A stretch of DNA of 64,000 nucleotides from Chloroflexota bacterium. Its GTDB lineage: Bacteria; Chloroflexota; Limnocylindria; Limnocylindrales; CSP1-4. Below are positions 42,333-51,623 of the stretch, one piece after another. Each line of letters starts with the position of its first letter. Positions within the stretch are counted from its first letter, which is position 1. The DNA lies in NCBI GenBank assembly GCA_016191395.1, contig JACPOS010000009.1, forward strand, positions 1 through 64,000, in the 5' to 3' direction. The position numbers were made by a program, and so were the translations under genes. The notes under the pieces were generated by a model. The model was given only the letters and a program-made list of their open reading frames with translations, made no database searches and was not told the DNA's origin.

Positions 42333-44317
42333 CGGCTAGAAGGGTCGGCAGCCCGCCCCCGCCGCGGGCGGGCGGCCGGAGCGCACTCGTCTTCCTGGGA
42401 GGCGCCGCCGCGTCGCCGCAGGAGCACGAAGCCACCCACGAGGACCACGATGACCACCAGGCCGCCGATGAGCACGGGCGTCGAGAGACCACCGCTCGTG
42501 TTCCCGCTCGGTGCCTGCGTCGGTGTCGGTGTCGCGGGCGCCCCAGAGGCCGGTGCCGTCGCGACGGCCACGGTCGGCCCCGGGGTCGGGGTGGCCTTCG
42601 CGTCGGTCAGCGCCATGTAGCCCGAGTAGCCGTAGCCGAACAGCGGGGTGCCGTTCTGCGGTGGCTGATTCACCCAGCCGGCGAACTTGTCCGTCCGGTA
42701 GGCGTGGAGCTCGCTGTCGTAGTACAGGATTTGGTAGGCGGCGGCGTCATAGAACAACTGCTGCATCTCGGCGATGTACGTGCGCCGCTGGGTTTCGTCG
42801 GTTGCACGCTGCTGGAGCTTGAACAGCTCGTCGTAGCGCGGGTTGGAATAGAACGAGTCGTTGATCGCGGGCTTGATCTGGTCCGTCGTGAAGAACGACA
42901 GGAGCGACATCGGGTCCGGGTCGCCCGTCCAGCCCCAGATGTAGAGGTCCCAGTTCGCCTTGCCGCCGGACTCCGGCCCGGCAAGGTCCTCGTAGAGCTT
43001 GCCCTCCTCGGTGACGAACGCGTCCACGCCGATGCCGATCTGCTGGAACCAGCCGGCGATGAACTGGGCATCGGCGGAGTGGTCCTCTGAATCCGGCCAG
43101 GTCAGCCGCAGGGTGATGACCTTGCCCTCCTTGTCCAGGCGCTTGCCATCAGCATTCTTTGCGTAGCCGGCGGCGTCGAGGCGCGAGTTGGCCTCGGCGA
43201 TGTTGAACGTCCGCGGTCTGGCGGGCTCCACGTGCCATTTCGCCTGATAGGGCGGGATGTGGGTGGTGCCGGGCACACCGTGCCCGTTCAGGACCTTGTC
43301 CACGAGCGCCTGGCGATCGATGGCGAAGCCGATCGCGTCGCGGAACTTCTGGTCGGCAAGCGCCGAGGTGGACGCGTTATACCCGCCCGTGTTGCCACGT
43401 GTGTTCATGGACAGGTACGTGTAGCCGTTGGAGAAGCCTTCCGAGGTCGCGATGTTCGGCTCTTTCTTGAGCGCGTCGAACTGGTCCGCGCCGGTGCCTC
43501 GGACGTAGTCAAGCTCACCGGACTTCAGGGCCTGGACCATCGTGTCCGCTCCGGAGAACTGCTGGAAGATGATCTCCTTGGGCACGCCGGGCTTGCCCCA
43601 GTAGTTGGGGTTGCGGGCCATCCGGATGAACTCGCCGGACTTCCACTCGACCACCACGTATGGCCCGGAGCCAACGACCGGCGGATTGTTGACGAAGTAC
43701 CCGGTGGCCTCCGAGTTGCCGATCTGGTCCAGCGTGTACTTGGACCAGATGTGCTTGGGCAGGATCGGGACGTACGCCTGGAGGAGGAGCGTCGTCGGGA
43801 AATCGGTGGTCACGACCAGGCTGCCGCCGTCGGAGCAGGCCACCGTCTTCACGCCCGCGTTCAGGAGGTACGGGTCCAGGTAGCCGGAGCCAAGGGCGCC
43901 CAGGTTGCTCGCGGCGGCATCGATGATGAGCTGGTACGTGTACCGGGCGTCCTCGCACGTGGCGGGCTGGCCGTCGGACCATTTCAGGCCTTCCCGGATG
44001 TGGAAGGTATGCACGGTCTTCGTGGCGTTCTCGGTCCAGCGATCGGCGAACGCCGGCGTGGGCTGGAGGTTGTTGTCGAAGCCGACCAGCATCTCGTACT
44101 GGATCTGGAAGATCTCGTAGTCGGCGACGGTGACGGAGGCCCACGGGTTGAGGGTCTCCAGCTTCTGGTCCGTCCCGACCTTCAGGATCAGGTCGTCCGC
44201 GGCGCGCGCTCCGCCGGCCATGATCAGCGCTGGGGCGACGAGGAGCATCGCGGCGAGCAGGGCTCGTGCCGATGGCCCGAGCCGCGGCCGCGTCCCCGCG
44301 GCGATCGACGATCGCAT
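42287..44317 (-). CDS. Peptide ABC transporter substrate-binding protein with C-terminal membrane anchor
   Basis: 676 residues of the SBP family 5 (DppA/OppA). A signal peptide (about 1-39) ends at A-G-G-A-R-A-A-D. V-G-T-D-Q-K-L-E-T-L-N-P-W opens the mature domain. The tail is unusual: a Thr/Pro linker, a hydrophobic helix of about 22 residues (S-T-P-V-L-I-G-G-L-V-V-I-V-V-L-V-G-G-F) and an R-R-R basic stop. There is no lipobox, so this helix probably anchors it to the membrane. GGAGGAGG lies 6 bases before ATG 44317. First gene of the operon; the substrate is likely a peptide, but nickel or sugars are possible in this family. Confidence 0.9.
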   Translation of the reverse strand: MRSSIAAGTRPRLGPSARALLAAMLLVAPALIMAGGARAADDLILKVGTDQKLETLNPWASVTVADYEIFQIQYEMLVGFDNNLQPTPAFADRWTENATKTVHTFHIREGLKWSDGQPATCEDARYTYQLIIDAAASNLGALGSGYLDPYLLNAGVKTVACSDGGSLVVTTDFPTTLLLQAYVPILPKHIWSKYTLDQIGNSEATGYFVNNPPVVGSGPYVVVEWKSGEFIRMARNPNYWGKPGVPKEIIFQQFSGADTMVQALKSGELDYVRGTGADQFDALKKEPNIATSEGFSNGYTYLSMNTRGNTGGYNASTSALADQKFRDAIGFAIDRQALVDKVLNGHGVPGTTHIPPYQAKWHVEPARPRTFNIAEANSRLDAAGYAKNADGKRLDKEGKVITLRLTWPDSEDHSADAQFIAGWFQQIGIGVDAFVTEEGKLYEDLAGPESGGKANWDLYIWGWTGDPDPMSLLSFFTTDQIKPAINDSFYSNPRYDELFKLQQRATDETQRRTYIAEMQQLFYDAAAYQILYYDSELHAYRTDKFAGWVNQPPQNGTPLFGYGYSGYMALTDAKATPTPGPTVAVATAPASGAPATPTPTQAPSGNTSGGLSTPVLIGGLVVIVVLVGGFVLLRRRGGASQEDECAPAARPRRGRAADPSSRWASGISLDGSRRRG

Positions 44318-44436
44318 GTGGTCCTCCTCCACCGCATCGCCAGGACCGGACCCCTGAGACGGCCGGTCCCCGAGCGCGCGGTACCCGGCTAGGTTCGCAC
44401 GCTGGCGACCGCCGCGCAACGCGATCCGTCGCTGTT

Positions 44437-45621
44437 TCAGGCCCCGGGAGCGAGATTCGTGGTGGCCCCGGTGAGGGCCGGACGATCGATCGCGAAGAGT
44501 CCGAGCTCCGTCTGCGTGGCGCCACGTGATCCGTCGAGGGCGAGGTCTGCCAGCAGCACGCCGAAGAGGGCCGCGAACTTGTAGGCGTGCGCCGCTCCGA
44601 GCGCGACGATGACGCCCGGGTGGCCCGGCACCCGGTCGATCACGAAGTCACGGTCCGGCGTGACCGTGTACAGGCAGGTCTTCGTCCGCGCTGCGGGTCC
44701 GACGCCGGGCAGGCGCTGGGCCAGGAAGCGCTCCACGCGGGCGAGGTAGTCGGGGTCCGTCTCGAAATCGCGGCCGTCCGCGGTCGTGGGCCGGCCGCCG
44801 ACGTCCTCGCCCACCTTGGGTCCCGGGCCGCGCCACGTGGGCACGCCGTAGAACGACGGCTGGTCCAGCCAGATCCATGCCGGGAACTGCTCCGGGCCGT
44901 AGGCGACCGGGTCCGCGGGCGCGAACCACGTGACCTGCTCGCGCGTCACCCGCAGGGGCAGCGCGTGTCCGAGCGGCGCCAGGAGCTGGTTCGTCCATGC
45001 GTCCGCCGCGAGGACCGCTGCGCCGGCCGAGAACGCCTGGCCATCCGCGGTGACGATCTCCAGCTCGCCACCATGGTCGCGGATGGCCGTGACCGGCGTG
45101 TGCTCGAGGAGCGTCGCGCCGGAAGCGCGCGCGAGTCGCTGGTGCGCCGCGTTGCCGCGCTCCGGGTCCGCGATCCCGCCGTTCGCCTGGAAGATGGCGC
45201 GCGCGCCGGGGTCCAGTCGCCACTGCGGCCAGCGCCGCGCGACATCGACGGCGTCGAGCCATTCGAACGGGACGCCCGCGCCGGTCATCGCCGTGGCGTA
45301 GTCGTCAATCGATTCGGCAGCGTCCTCCGGCGCCAGGTCCAGCCCGCCGGTGAGCGTGACGATCCGCTCGCCAGACGCCGCCTCCACCTCGCTCCACGCC
45401 GCCTGCGCCCTGATCGCGAGCTCCACGTACTCCCGGCGGTGATAGGACAGGCGCGTGATCCGTGAGACGTCCTGTGAGGCCCCACGATCGTGGCCCAGCT
45501 GGAACTGGTCGAGCCCCAGGACCCGCCGCCCGGGCGTCGCCGCGAGGCGGTACGCCGCGGCGCTCCCGATCCCTCCAAGCCCGACGACGACCGCATCGAA
45601 CGTTCGCTGTGGGTCGGTCAC
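44437..45621 (-). CDS. FAD-dependent amine oxidase (monomeric sarcosine oxidase-like)
   Basis: 394 residues of the DAO superfamily. The FAD site is V-V-V-G-L-G-G-I-G-S-A-A-A-Y-R-L, followed by L-D-Q-F-Q-L-G-H-D-R-G-A-S. T-K-T-C-L-Y-T-V-T-P-D-R-D-F-V-I-D matches the region that carries the covalent flavin cysteine in sarcosine oxidase and N-methyltryptophan oxidase. It probably oxidises an N-methyl or secondary amine to an aldehyde or imine with H2O2. GTG 45621 has TATCGT 6 bases upstream. It lies 120 bases before the transporter operon on the same strand. Confidence 0.88.
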   Translation of the reverse strand: MTDPQRTFDAVVVGLGGIGSAAAYRLAATPGRRVLGLDQFQLGHDRGASQDVSRITRLSYHRREYVELAIRAQAAWSEVEAASGERIVTLTGGLDLAPEDAAESIDDYATAMTGAGVPFEWLDAVDVARRWPQWRLDPGARAIFQANGGIADPERGNAAHQRLARASGATLLEHTPVTAIRDHGGELEIVTADGQAFSAGAAVLAADAWTNQLLAPLGHALPLRVTREQVTWFAPADPVAYGPEQFPAWIWLDQPSFYGVPTWRGPGPKVGEDVGGRPTTADGRDFETDPDYLARVERFLAQRLPGVGPAARTKTCLYTVTPDRDFVIDRVPGHPGVIVALGAAHAYKFAALFGVLLADLALDGSRGATQTELGLFAIDRPALTGATTNLAPGA

Positions 45622-45627
45622 GCCGCG

Positions 45628-45633
45628 ACGATA
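45628..45633 (-). promoter_or_regulatory. -10 element of leaderless promoter, amine oxidase gene
   Basis: TATCGT on the minus strand, 6 bases before GTG 45621. Confidence 0.5.
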
Positions 45634-45658
45634 GCCGACGGCAGCCGGGCGCCGTCCG

Positions 45659-45664
45659 TATCCT
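45659..45664 (+). promoter_or_regulatory. Possible -10 element, CocE-like hydrolase gene
   Basis: TATCCT, 9 bases before GTG 45674. It is divergent from the amine oxidase promoter. Confidence 0.4.
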
Positions 45665-45673
45665 CGACCGGCC

Positions 45674-47704
45674 GTGGACACGAGGTACGACGTCCAGATC
45701 CCGACGCGCGACGGCCTGTGGCTGTCGGCGAACCTGTTCCTGCCGGACGGTGCCGGCGAAGCCGGTGGCGGAGCCGCCCCTGTGATCCTGAACATGGACC
45801 CCTATCGGAAGGACGACTGGCAGGCGGGCTGGGACCTGTCGCTGGGCACGTACCTCACCGAGCGCGGCTACGCCTACTGCCGCCTGGACGTCCGTGGCAC
45901 CGGCAGCTCGCAGGGCGTCGCCACAGACGAGTACGCCGAGGCCGAGACCCTCGACGGCCACGACGCGGTGGAGTGGCTGGCCGCGCAGTCCTGGTGCAGC
46001 GGCGCGGTGGGGATGTGGGGGCTGTCGTACGGCGGCTTCACGTCGCTCCAGGTCGCCGCGACCCGCCCACCCCACCTCCGGGCGATCGTGGCCGTGCAGG
46101 CGACCGATGACCGGTACACGGACGATGTCCACTACGTCGGCGGCGCGATGACCGTGAGCGAGCTGGCCCAGTACGCGGTGAGCCAGGTCGCGGAGAACGC
46201 GCTGCCGCCGCTGCCGGCGGCATGGGGTCCGGCCTGGCGCGACGGCTGGCGGGCGCGACTGACGGCCACGCCGGTGTGGCTATTCGAATGGGCACGCCGG
46301 CAGCGGGACGGCCCGTACTGGCGGCGAGGCTCGCTCGCGCCCGACTACGGCCGGATCCAGGCGGCCGTCCTCCAGCTCGGCGGCTGGATGGACGAGTACG
46401 TCGACGCCGCGCTGCGCATCCAGGCACGGTGCCTGAACGCGGCCGGCCGCCGAACGATCGTGGGGCCGTGGGTCCACGGCCTGCCGGACAGCGCGTACCC
46501 GGCGCCCAACATCGACTGGCTGCACGAGGCGGTCCGCTGGTTCGATCAATGGCTCAGGGGCGAGCCCAATGGCGCGGATGCCGAGCCGGCGCTGACCTGG
46601 CTCCATCGATCGTTCACGCCACCGGAGCGATTTCCGAGCCGGCTGGCCGGAGAGTGGCGCGCCACGTCCGCATGGCCGCCCGCCGCGCCCACCGTGCGAT
46701 CCCTTGCCCTCGACGCAGGCGCGGCACCGGGGGCGGGATCACTCGTCGAGAGGCCGACCGTCGACGGCGTGGACACCTTCGCCCACCAGCCGACCGCCGG
46801 CGTGACCGGCGGGTCGCTGTGCTGGGGCGCCGGGCACCCGCCGAATGGCCTCGCCGCCGACCTGCGCCTGGAGGACGGCACCGGCCCCACCTACACCGGC
46901 GAACCGCTGGCGGAGCCGCTCGACATCCTGGGCGTTCCGGTTGCCGCGCTCCACGTGCGCGCCACGCAACCCGTCGCGCACCTCGTGGTCCGGCTGGCCG
47001 ACGTGGCTCCCGATGGCGCCATCGAGCAGGTTTCGGAGGGGATCCTCAACCTGACGCATCGCGATTCGCACGCGGAGCCGGCGCCGCTGGAGCCCGGTCG
47101 AACGTATGACGTCCGCGTCCCCATGCGCGCCGCCGGGTACCGCTTCCTGCCCGGCCATCGGATCCAGCTGCGTGTCGCGAGCGCCCATTGGCCGGTGATC
47201 TGGCCGTCGCCGGGAGCGGGCGAGCTCTCGATCCTCCGGGGGCCCGCCACGGCGTCCCGCCTGGAGCTGCCGATCGCCCCGACCGGCGCCGAGGCTGTGC
47301 CGGCGCCCGCGTTCCGAACGGAGCCCCCGGCGCTCGGCGCGTTCGGCAGCGAGTCGTCGGAGCCGGTGTCGTGGGAGACCGTCCGCGACGACGAGGCCGG
47401 CACGGTCACGGTGCGAACGCACGAGGCAGCCACGAGCGTCCTGCCCGACGGCGTCGCCACGCTGTTCGTCGGCGAGTCGCTGTCGATGACGGCGTCCGAG
47501 CGGCACCCTGGCGAGGGACGCTTCGAGAACACGTGCGACTACGTCCTGGAGCGGGACGGCCACCGCGTCGTCGTGGTCGCCACCGGCACCACCGTCGCGA
47601 CGACGGCTACGTTCGAGATGGACGTGGCGATCGACGTGCAGCTGGACGGCGCGCCGTTCTTCGATCGGGCGTGGCGCGAGGTGATCCCGAGGGACCTGCT
47701 CTAG
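45674..47704 (+). CDS. CocE/NonD-family serine hydrolase (X-Pro dipeptidyl-peptidase-like)
   Basis: 676 residues. The alpha/beta-hydrolase core carries G-L-S-Y-G-G-F (nucleophile Ser), and the opening Y-D-V-Q-I-P-T-R-D-G-L and M-D-P-Y-R-K-D-D are typical. The C-terminal jelly-roll domain (X-Pro_dipep_C) spans about 400-670 and includes G-H-R-I-Q-L-R-V-A-S-A-H-W-P. Relatives cleave esters, acylated lactams or X-Pro dipeptides. No signal peptide is seen. Its neighbours (peptide transporter, amine oxidase, S9 peptidase) suggest peptide use. Confidence 0.87.
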   Translation: MDTRYDVQIPTRDGLWLSANLFLPDGAGEAGGGAAPVILNMDPYRKDDWQAGWDLSLGTYLTERGYAYCRLDVRGTGSSQGVATDEYAEAETLDGHDAVEWLAAQSWCSGAVGMWGLSYGGFTSLQVAATRPPHLRAIVAVQATDDRYTDDVHYVGGAMTVSELAQYAVSQVAENALPPLPAAWGPAWRDGWRARLTATPVWLFEWARRQRDGPYWRRGSLAPDYGRIQAAVLQLGGWMDEYVDAALRIQARCLNAAGRRTIVGPWVHGLPDSAYPAPNIDWLHEAVRWFDQWLRGEPNGADAEPALTWLHRSFTPPERFPSRLAGEWRATSAWPPAAPTVRSLALDAGAAPGAGSLVERPTVDGVDTFAHQPTAGVTGGSLCWGAGHPPNGLAADLRLEDGTGPTYTGEPLAEPLDILGVPVAALHVRATQPVAHLVVRLADVAPDGAIEQVSEGILNLTHRDSHAEPAPLEPGRTYDVRVPMRAAGYRFLPGHRIQLRVASAHWPVIWPSPGAGELSILRGPATASRLELPIAPTGAEAVPAPAFRTEPPALGAFGSESSEPVSWETVRDDEAGTVTVRTHEAATSVLPDGVATLFVGESLSMTASERHPGEGRFENTCDYVLERDGHRVVVVATGTTVATTATFEMDVAIDVQLDGAPFFDRAWREVIPRDLL

Positions 47705-47720
47705 GCGCCGATCAGGCGCC
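47704..47720. terminator. Stem-loop between convergent hydrolase genes
   Basis: GGCGCC-GATCA-GGCGCC lies exactly across the two stop codons (47704 and 47712). The stem is 6 bp and no T-run follows, so it is at most a weak bidirectional terminator. Confidence 0.3.
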
Positions 47721-49817
47721 CAGGAACCGATCGAACCAGTCGAGGACGCGGGTCATCCGGTCGATCCGGCGGTCCGGTCGCCCGGCAGCCTGGTACACGT
47801 GCCCTTCCTCCGGGTAGAGGACGTACTCGACGGTCCGGCCGAGCACCCGCAGGGCGACGAACAGCTGCTCGGCATCGCTCGGCGGGCAGCGGTGATCCGC
47901 CTCGCCCTGGAGCAGGAGCAGCGGCGTCCGGAGGTCGGCGACATGCGCGAGCGGGCTCTGGCGCCACAGCTTCGCAACTCCGTCCGGGTCCAGCGGCGTG
48001 CCGAGGAGCGCCATGCGGTTGAACTCGACGCCGCTGTCGCTGCCGGCCCACGCCGATACCTGGTTGGCCACGCCGGCCTCGCTCACGCCGGCCTTGAACC
48101 GGTCGGAGGTGGCCACGAGCCAGTTGACCAGGAATCCCCCGTACGACAGGCCCAGGAGCCCGACGCGCTCCGGGTCGGTGAGTCCTGCCGTGATCGCGTG
48201 GTCGAGGACGGCGTGCACGTCCGTGGCATCGACGCCGCCCCAGTCGCCGAGCTGGGGCCGGATCCAGTCCCGCCCGTACGTCGCGCCGCCGCGGATATTC
48301 GGGAGCAGGACGCGGTAGCCGCGCGCGCACATGAGCGCGACCTCCAGCGATGGCGCCGGCGCCCACGCGCCGAGCGGGCCGCCGTGGAAGTCGATGACGG
48401 TTGGCAGCGGGGCGGCGGGCGAGCGCCTGGCGCCGGCGGGGGCGGCGACCCATGTCTCGATGCGCCCGCCGGGACCAGGGACCTCGACGACGTCCATCTG
48501 CGGCCAGTCGAGGCCGTTCGTCCAGCGGCCCCCGAGCCGGGTCCGGACCCGCGCCGGGGCGGTATCACCGAGCGGCACCGTGAGCAGCTCCAGCGGGCGG
48601 GCGCCCATGCAGGCAAGCAGTGTGACCCTCGCGTTCGGCGGCGCGCCAGGGCCGGCGACCGCGAGGCTGCGCGCCGCGACATCGCCCGTCATCAGCGGCT
48701 CGGGCGTGCGCGCGGGCGTTCGCTGCGCCGTGTCGACCTCGAACCGATACGGCATCGCGCGTCCGCGGTCGGAGACGATCGCGACGAGGGTTCGGTCGTC
48801 GAGCCAGCAGGGCGTCGTGCGCGAGCTCGCGGTCCAGCCGTGCAGGTCCGTGTCGATCCAGACGCCCACCGGGCGGTCCAGCCGTGGCGCGATGGGCCAC
48901 GCGGGCCCCGATCCATCTGCAGGGCCCACGACGAGCTCCGGGCTCGTGTCGTCGAGGGCATCGGCCGCCACCCAGCCGATCGCGGCGAGCCAGCGGCCGT
49001 CGGGCGACCACGCCGGCGAGGCCATCGCGCTGCCGAGCGCGAGGACCTCGCGGGGCCTGAGGGCCGCGCCCGAATCGTCGACATCGACCGCCCAGATCGA
49101 CGTCCGCGGTGCGACGTCGGCGGTGGGTCGTGGATCGGAGACGAAGGCGATGGACCGACCACCCGGCGCCCATGCGATGTCCGACACGCCCCAATCGCCG
49201 GTCGTGACCTGCCGGACGGCAGCGCCCCGGCGTGCCTCCGCGACGTGGAGGTGCTGCCAGTGGTCCAGGTGGCCGACCTCGTCCCAGCGCCAGTCGATCC
49301 TGGCGATCCGTCGCGCGAGGGGCTCCTCGCCGGCCGTCGGTTCGGGACCCACGATGAACCGCTGTGGGCCTGAATCAAGCGTGAACGCGAGCCGGCGACC
49401 ATCCGGCGACCAGGCGATCTCGCCGACGGAGCGATCGCGGGGCGTGCGGATCGCCCACGCTGGTCCGAGCCGTCCGTCAGCGCCGAGCGGCAGGACGCGC
49501 AGCCGGGCGGCGTCGTCATCCGGTGCGCTGGACTTCGCGCGCGTGTCATGCAGGTGCGACGCGGCGAGCGACCGCCGGAAGGCGACGGCGGAGCCATCGG
49601 GCGAGATCCGCGGCCACGAATCGCGCACCGGCCCGGACGTCAGCGGGACGGGCTTGCCGGATCCCGCGAGCGGCACCAGCCACAGGTGCGAGCGATATCG
49701 ATCACCGTGGACGAACCGGCGAACGACCACGGCGAATCGCCCGTCCAGCGAGACGTCGTGCTCCTCGAGCACGACCTGCGAACGGATGACCGTTTCGGGA
49801 TCGGTCCGGCGCGGCAC
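47712..49817 (-). CDS. S9-family prolyl oligopeptidase/acylaminoacyl-peptidase
   Basis: 701 residues. An N-terminal TolB/WD-like propeller (about 20-430) has repeats such as I-S-P-D-G-S-A-V-A-F-R, W-S-P-D-G-R-R-L-A-F and W-A-P-G-G-R-S-I-A-F. The C-terminal peptidase domain (about 440-700) carries G-L-S-Y-G-G-F-L-V-N-W (Ser), Q-G-E-A-D-H-R-C-P (Asp) and Y-P-E-E-G-H-V-Y (His). It is cytoplasmic, as no signal peptide is seen, and should cleave short peptides. GTG 49817 is supported by TACGCT 6 bases upstream. An open frame extends far to the right but is the shadow of the ABC exporter gene. Confidence 0.88.
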   Translation of the reverse strand: MPRRTDPETVIRSQVVLEEHDVSLDGRFAVVVRRFVHGDRYRSHLWLVPLAGSGKPVPLTSGPVRDSWPRISPDGSAVAFRRSLAASHLHDTRAKSSAPDDDAARLRVLPLGADGRLGPAWAIRTPRDRSVGEIAWSPDGRRLAFTLDSGPQRFIVGPEPTAGEEPLARRIARIDWRWDEVGHLDHWQHLHVAEARRGAAVRQVTTGDWGVSDIAWAPGGRSIAFVSDPRPTADVAPRTSIWAVDVDDSGAALRPREVLALGSAMASPAWSPDGRWLAAIGWVAADALDDTSPELVVGPADGSGPAWPIAPRLDRPVGVWIDTDLHGWTASSRTTPCWLDDRTLVAIVSDRGRAMPYRFEVDTAQRTPARTPEPLMTGDVAARSLAVAGPGAPPNARVTLLACMGARPLELLTVPLGDTAPARVRTRLGGRWTNGLDWPQMDVVEVPGPGGRIETWVAAPAGARRSPAAPLPTVIDFHGGPLGAWAPAPSLEVALMCARGYRVLLPNIRGGATYGRDWIRPQLGDWGGVDATDVHAVLDHAITAGLTDPERVGLLGLSYGGFLVNWLVATSDRFKAGVSEAGVANQVSAWAGSDSGVEFNRMALLGTPLDPDGVAKLWRQSPLAHVADLRTPLLLLQGEADHRCPPSDAEQLFVALRVLGRTVEYVLYPEEGHVYQAAGRPDRRIDRMTRVLDWFDRFLGA

Positions 49818-49823
49818 CAGGTG

Positions 49824-49829
49824 AGCGTA
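49824..49829 (-). promoter_or_regulatory. -10 element of leaderless promoter, S9 peptidase gene
   Basis: TACGCT on the minus strand, 6 bases before GTG 49817. Confidence 0.4.
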
Positions 49830-49868
49830 TCCGCGGCGCCGGACCCTGCGCTGTCGTCGGAGCCCGTG

Positions 49869-49874
49869 TAGATT
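49869..49874 (+). promoter_or_regulatory. Possible -10 element, ABC exporter operon
   Basis: TAGATT, 9 bases before GTG 49884. It is divergent from the S9 promoter. Confidence 0.4.
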
Positions 49875-49883
49875 GCGAGCCCC

Positions 49884-51623
49884 GTGATCAAGCTGCTGCG
49901 CCGGTACCTGGCGCCCTACCGTACCCGGATCCTGCTTGTCCTCGGGTTGCTGCTCGTCCAGGCGATCGGCAACCTGTACCTGCCCACGCTCAACGGCGAC
50001 ATCATCAACGAGGGCGTCGCGAAGGGCGACACGGACTACATCGCCCGGGTCGGCGGGCTGATGCTGGTCGTGTCGCTGGCCCTCGGCGTGACCTCCATCC
50101 TCGGCGTGTACTGGGGCGCCCAGGTCGCCATGGGCTTCGGGCGTGACGTGCGCAGCGCGATCTTCCGGACCGTGCAGACCTTCAGCCAGGTGGAGGTCAA
50201 CCGGTTCGGGCCGCCGTCGCTGATCACCCGCAACACGAACGACGTGCAGCAGGTGCAGACGGTCGTGTTCATGGCGCTGACGCTCATGATCTCCGCGCCG
50301 ATCCTGATCGTGGGCGGGATCATCATGGCGCTCCGCCAGGACGTGCCCCTGTCCGGCCTCCTGGTCGTCGTCCTGCCCCTCATGGTCGCGTTCATCGCGC
50401 TGGTCATGTCGCGAGCCATCCCGCTCTTCCAGGCGATGCAGGTCAAGCTGGACCGCATCAACCAGGTCATGCGCGAGACGCTCGCGGGCGTGCGCGTCAT
50501 CCGCGCGTTCGTGCGGACGCGCCACGAGGATGAGCGCTTCCAGGAGTCGAGTGTCGACCTGTTCAACACCGCGCTGCGGGTGAACCGGCTGTTCGCAATC
50601 ACGATCCCGGTGATGACCGCGATCCTGAACCTCTCCACCGTCGCGGTCATGTGGTTCGGCGCGATGCGCGTGGACAGCGGCGAGATGCCGATCGGCAACC
50701 TGACCGCGTTCCTCCAGTACCTGATGCAGATCCTGTTCACCGTCCTGATGGCGGTGTTCATGTTCGTGTTCGTGCCGCGTGCCGCCGTGTCGGCCGGCCG
50801 GATCCAGGAGGTCCTGGAGGCGGAGCCGACCGTTCGCGATCCGGAGGCGCCACGCCCCCTGCCGGCAGGCGAGGGCGGCGGGCGCGTCGAGTTCCGGGGC
50901 GTCGAGTTCCGCTACCCGGGCGCACAGGACCCGGTCCTCCGCGACCTGTCCTTCGTGGCGGAGCCAGGGCAGACGGTCGCGATCGTCGGCTCCACTGGCA
51001 GCGGCAAGACCACGCTGATCAACCTCATTCCCCGCTTCTACGACGCGACCGCGGGCTCCGTCCTGGTCGACGGCATCGACGTCAGGGCGCTGGGCCGCGA
51101 GGACCTGTGGCGCCGCCTTGGCGTCATCCCGCAGAAGGCGTTCCTGTTCAGCGGGACCGTTGCGAGCAACCTGCGCTTCGGAGATCCGAACGCGACCGAC
51201 GAGACGCTGTGGCGGGCCCTGGAGGTCGCACAGGGCGCCGATTTCGTCCGCGAGATGGAGGGCGGGCTGGACGCGCCGATTACGCAGGGCGGCACGAACG
51301 TGTCCGGCGGCCAGCGCCAGCGGCTCGCCATCGCCCGGGCGCTCGTGAAGCGACCGGCGATCCTTATCTTCGACGACGCGTTCTCGGCGCTGGACCTGGG
51401 CACGGACGCCCGCCTTCGCGGTGCGCTGGACCGGGAGCTGGGCTGGGCGACCCGGATCATCGTCGCCCAGCGCGTCGGCACGATCATGAAGGCGGATCGG
51501 ATCCTGGTCATGGATGAAGGCCGGATCGTGGGCAGCGGCACGCACACCGAGCTGCTCAAGTCCAACGAGACGTACCGCGAGATCGTGTACTCGCAGCTGT
51601 CCGCCGACGAGGCCGCCGCATGA
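49884..51623 (+). CDS. ABC exporter half-transporter with degenerate ATP site
   Basis: 579 residues: six membrane helices (about 1-320), then a nucleotide-binding domain with G-S-T-G-S-G-K-T-T, V-S-G-G-Q-R-Q-R and Walker B L-I-F-D-D-A-F. The usual catalytic Glu after Walker B is Asp, the hallmark of the non-hydrolysing subunit in heterodimeric exporters (YheI/BmrC-like). The start is GTG 49884; the gene overlaps its partner by 4 bases. Cargo could be drugs, lipids or peptides. Confidence 0.92.
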   Translation: MIKLLRRYLAPYRTRILLVLGLLLVQAIGNLYLPTLNGDIINEGVAKGDTDYIARVGGLMLVVSLALGVTSILGVYWGAQVAMGFGRDVRSAIFRTVQTFSQVEVNRFGPPSLITRNTNDVQQVQTVVFMALTLMISAPILIVGGIIMALRQDVPLSGLLVVVLPLMVAFIALVMSRAIPLFQAMQVKLDRINQVMRETLAGVRVIRAFVRTRHEDERFQESSVDLFNTALRVNRLFAITIPVMTAILNLSTVAVMWFGAMRVDSGEMPIGNLTAFLQYLMQILFTVLMAVFMFVFVPRAAVSAGRIQEVLEAEPTVRDPEAPRPLPAGEGGGRVEFRGVEFRYPGAQDPVLRDLSFVAEPGQTVAIVGSTGSGKTTLINLIPRFYDATAGSVLVDGIDVRALGREDLWRRLGVIPQKAFLFSGTVASNLRFGDPNATDETLWRALEVAQGADFVREMEGGLDAPITQGGTNVSGGQRQRLAIARALVKRPAILIFDDAFSALDLGTDARLRGALDRELGWATRIIVAQRVGTIMKADRILVMDEGRIVGSGTHTELLKSNETYREIVYSQLSADEAAA

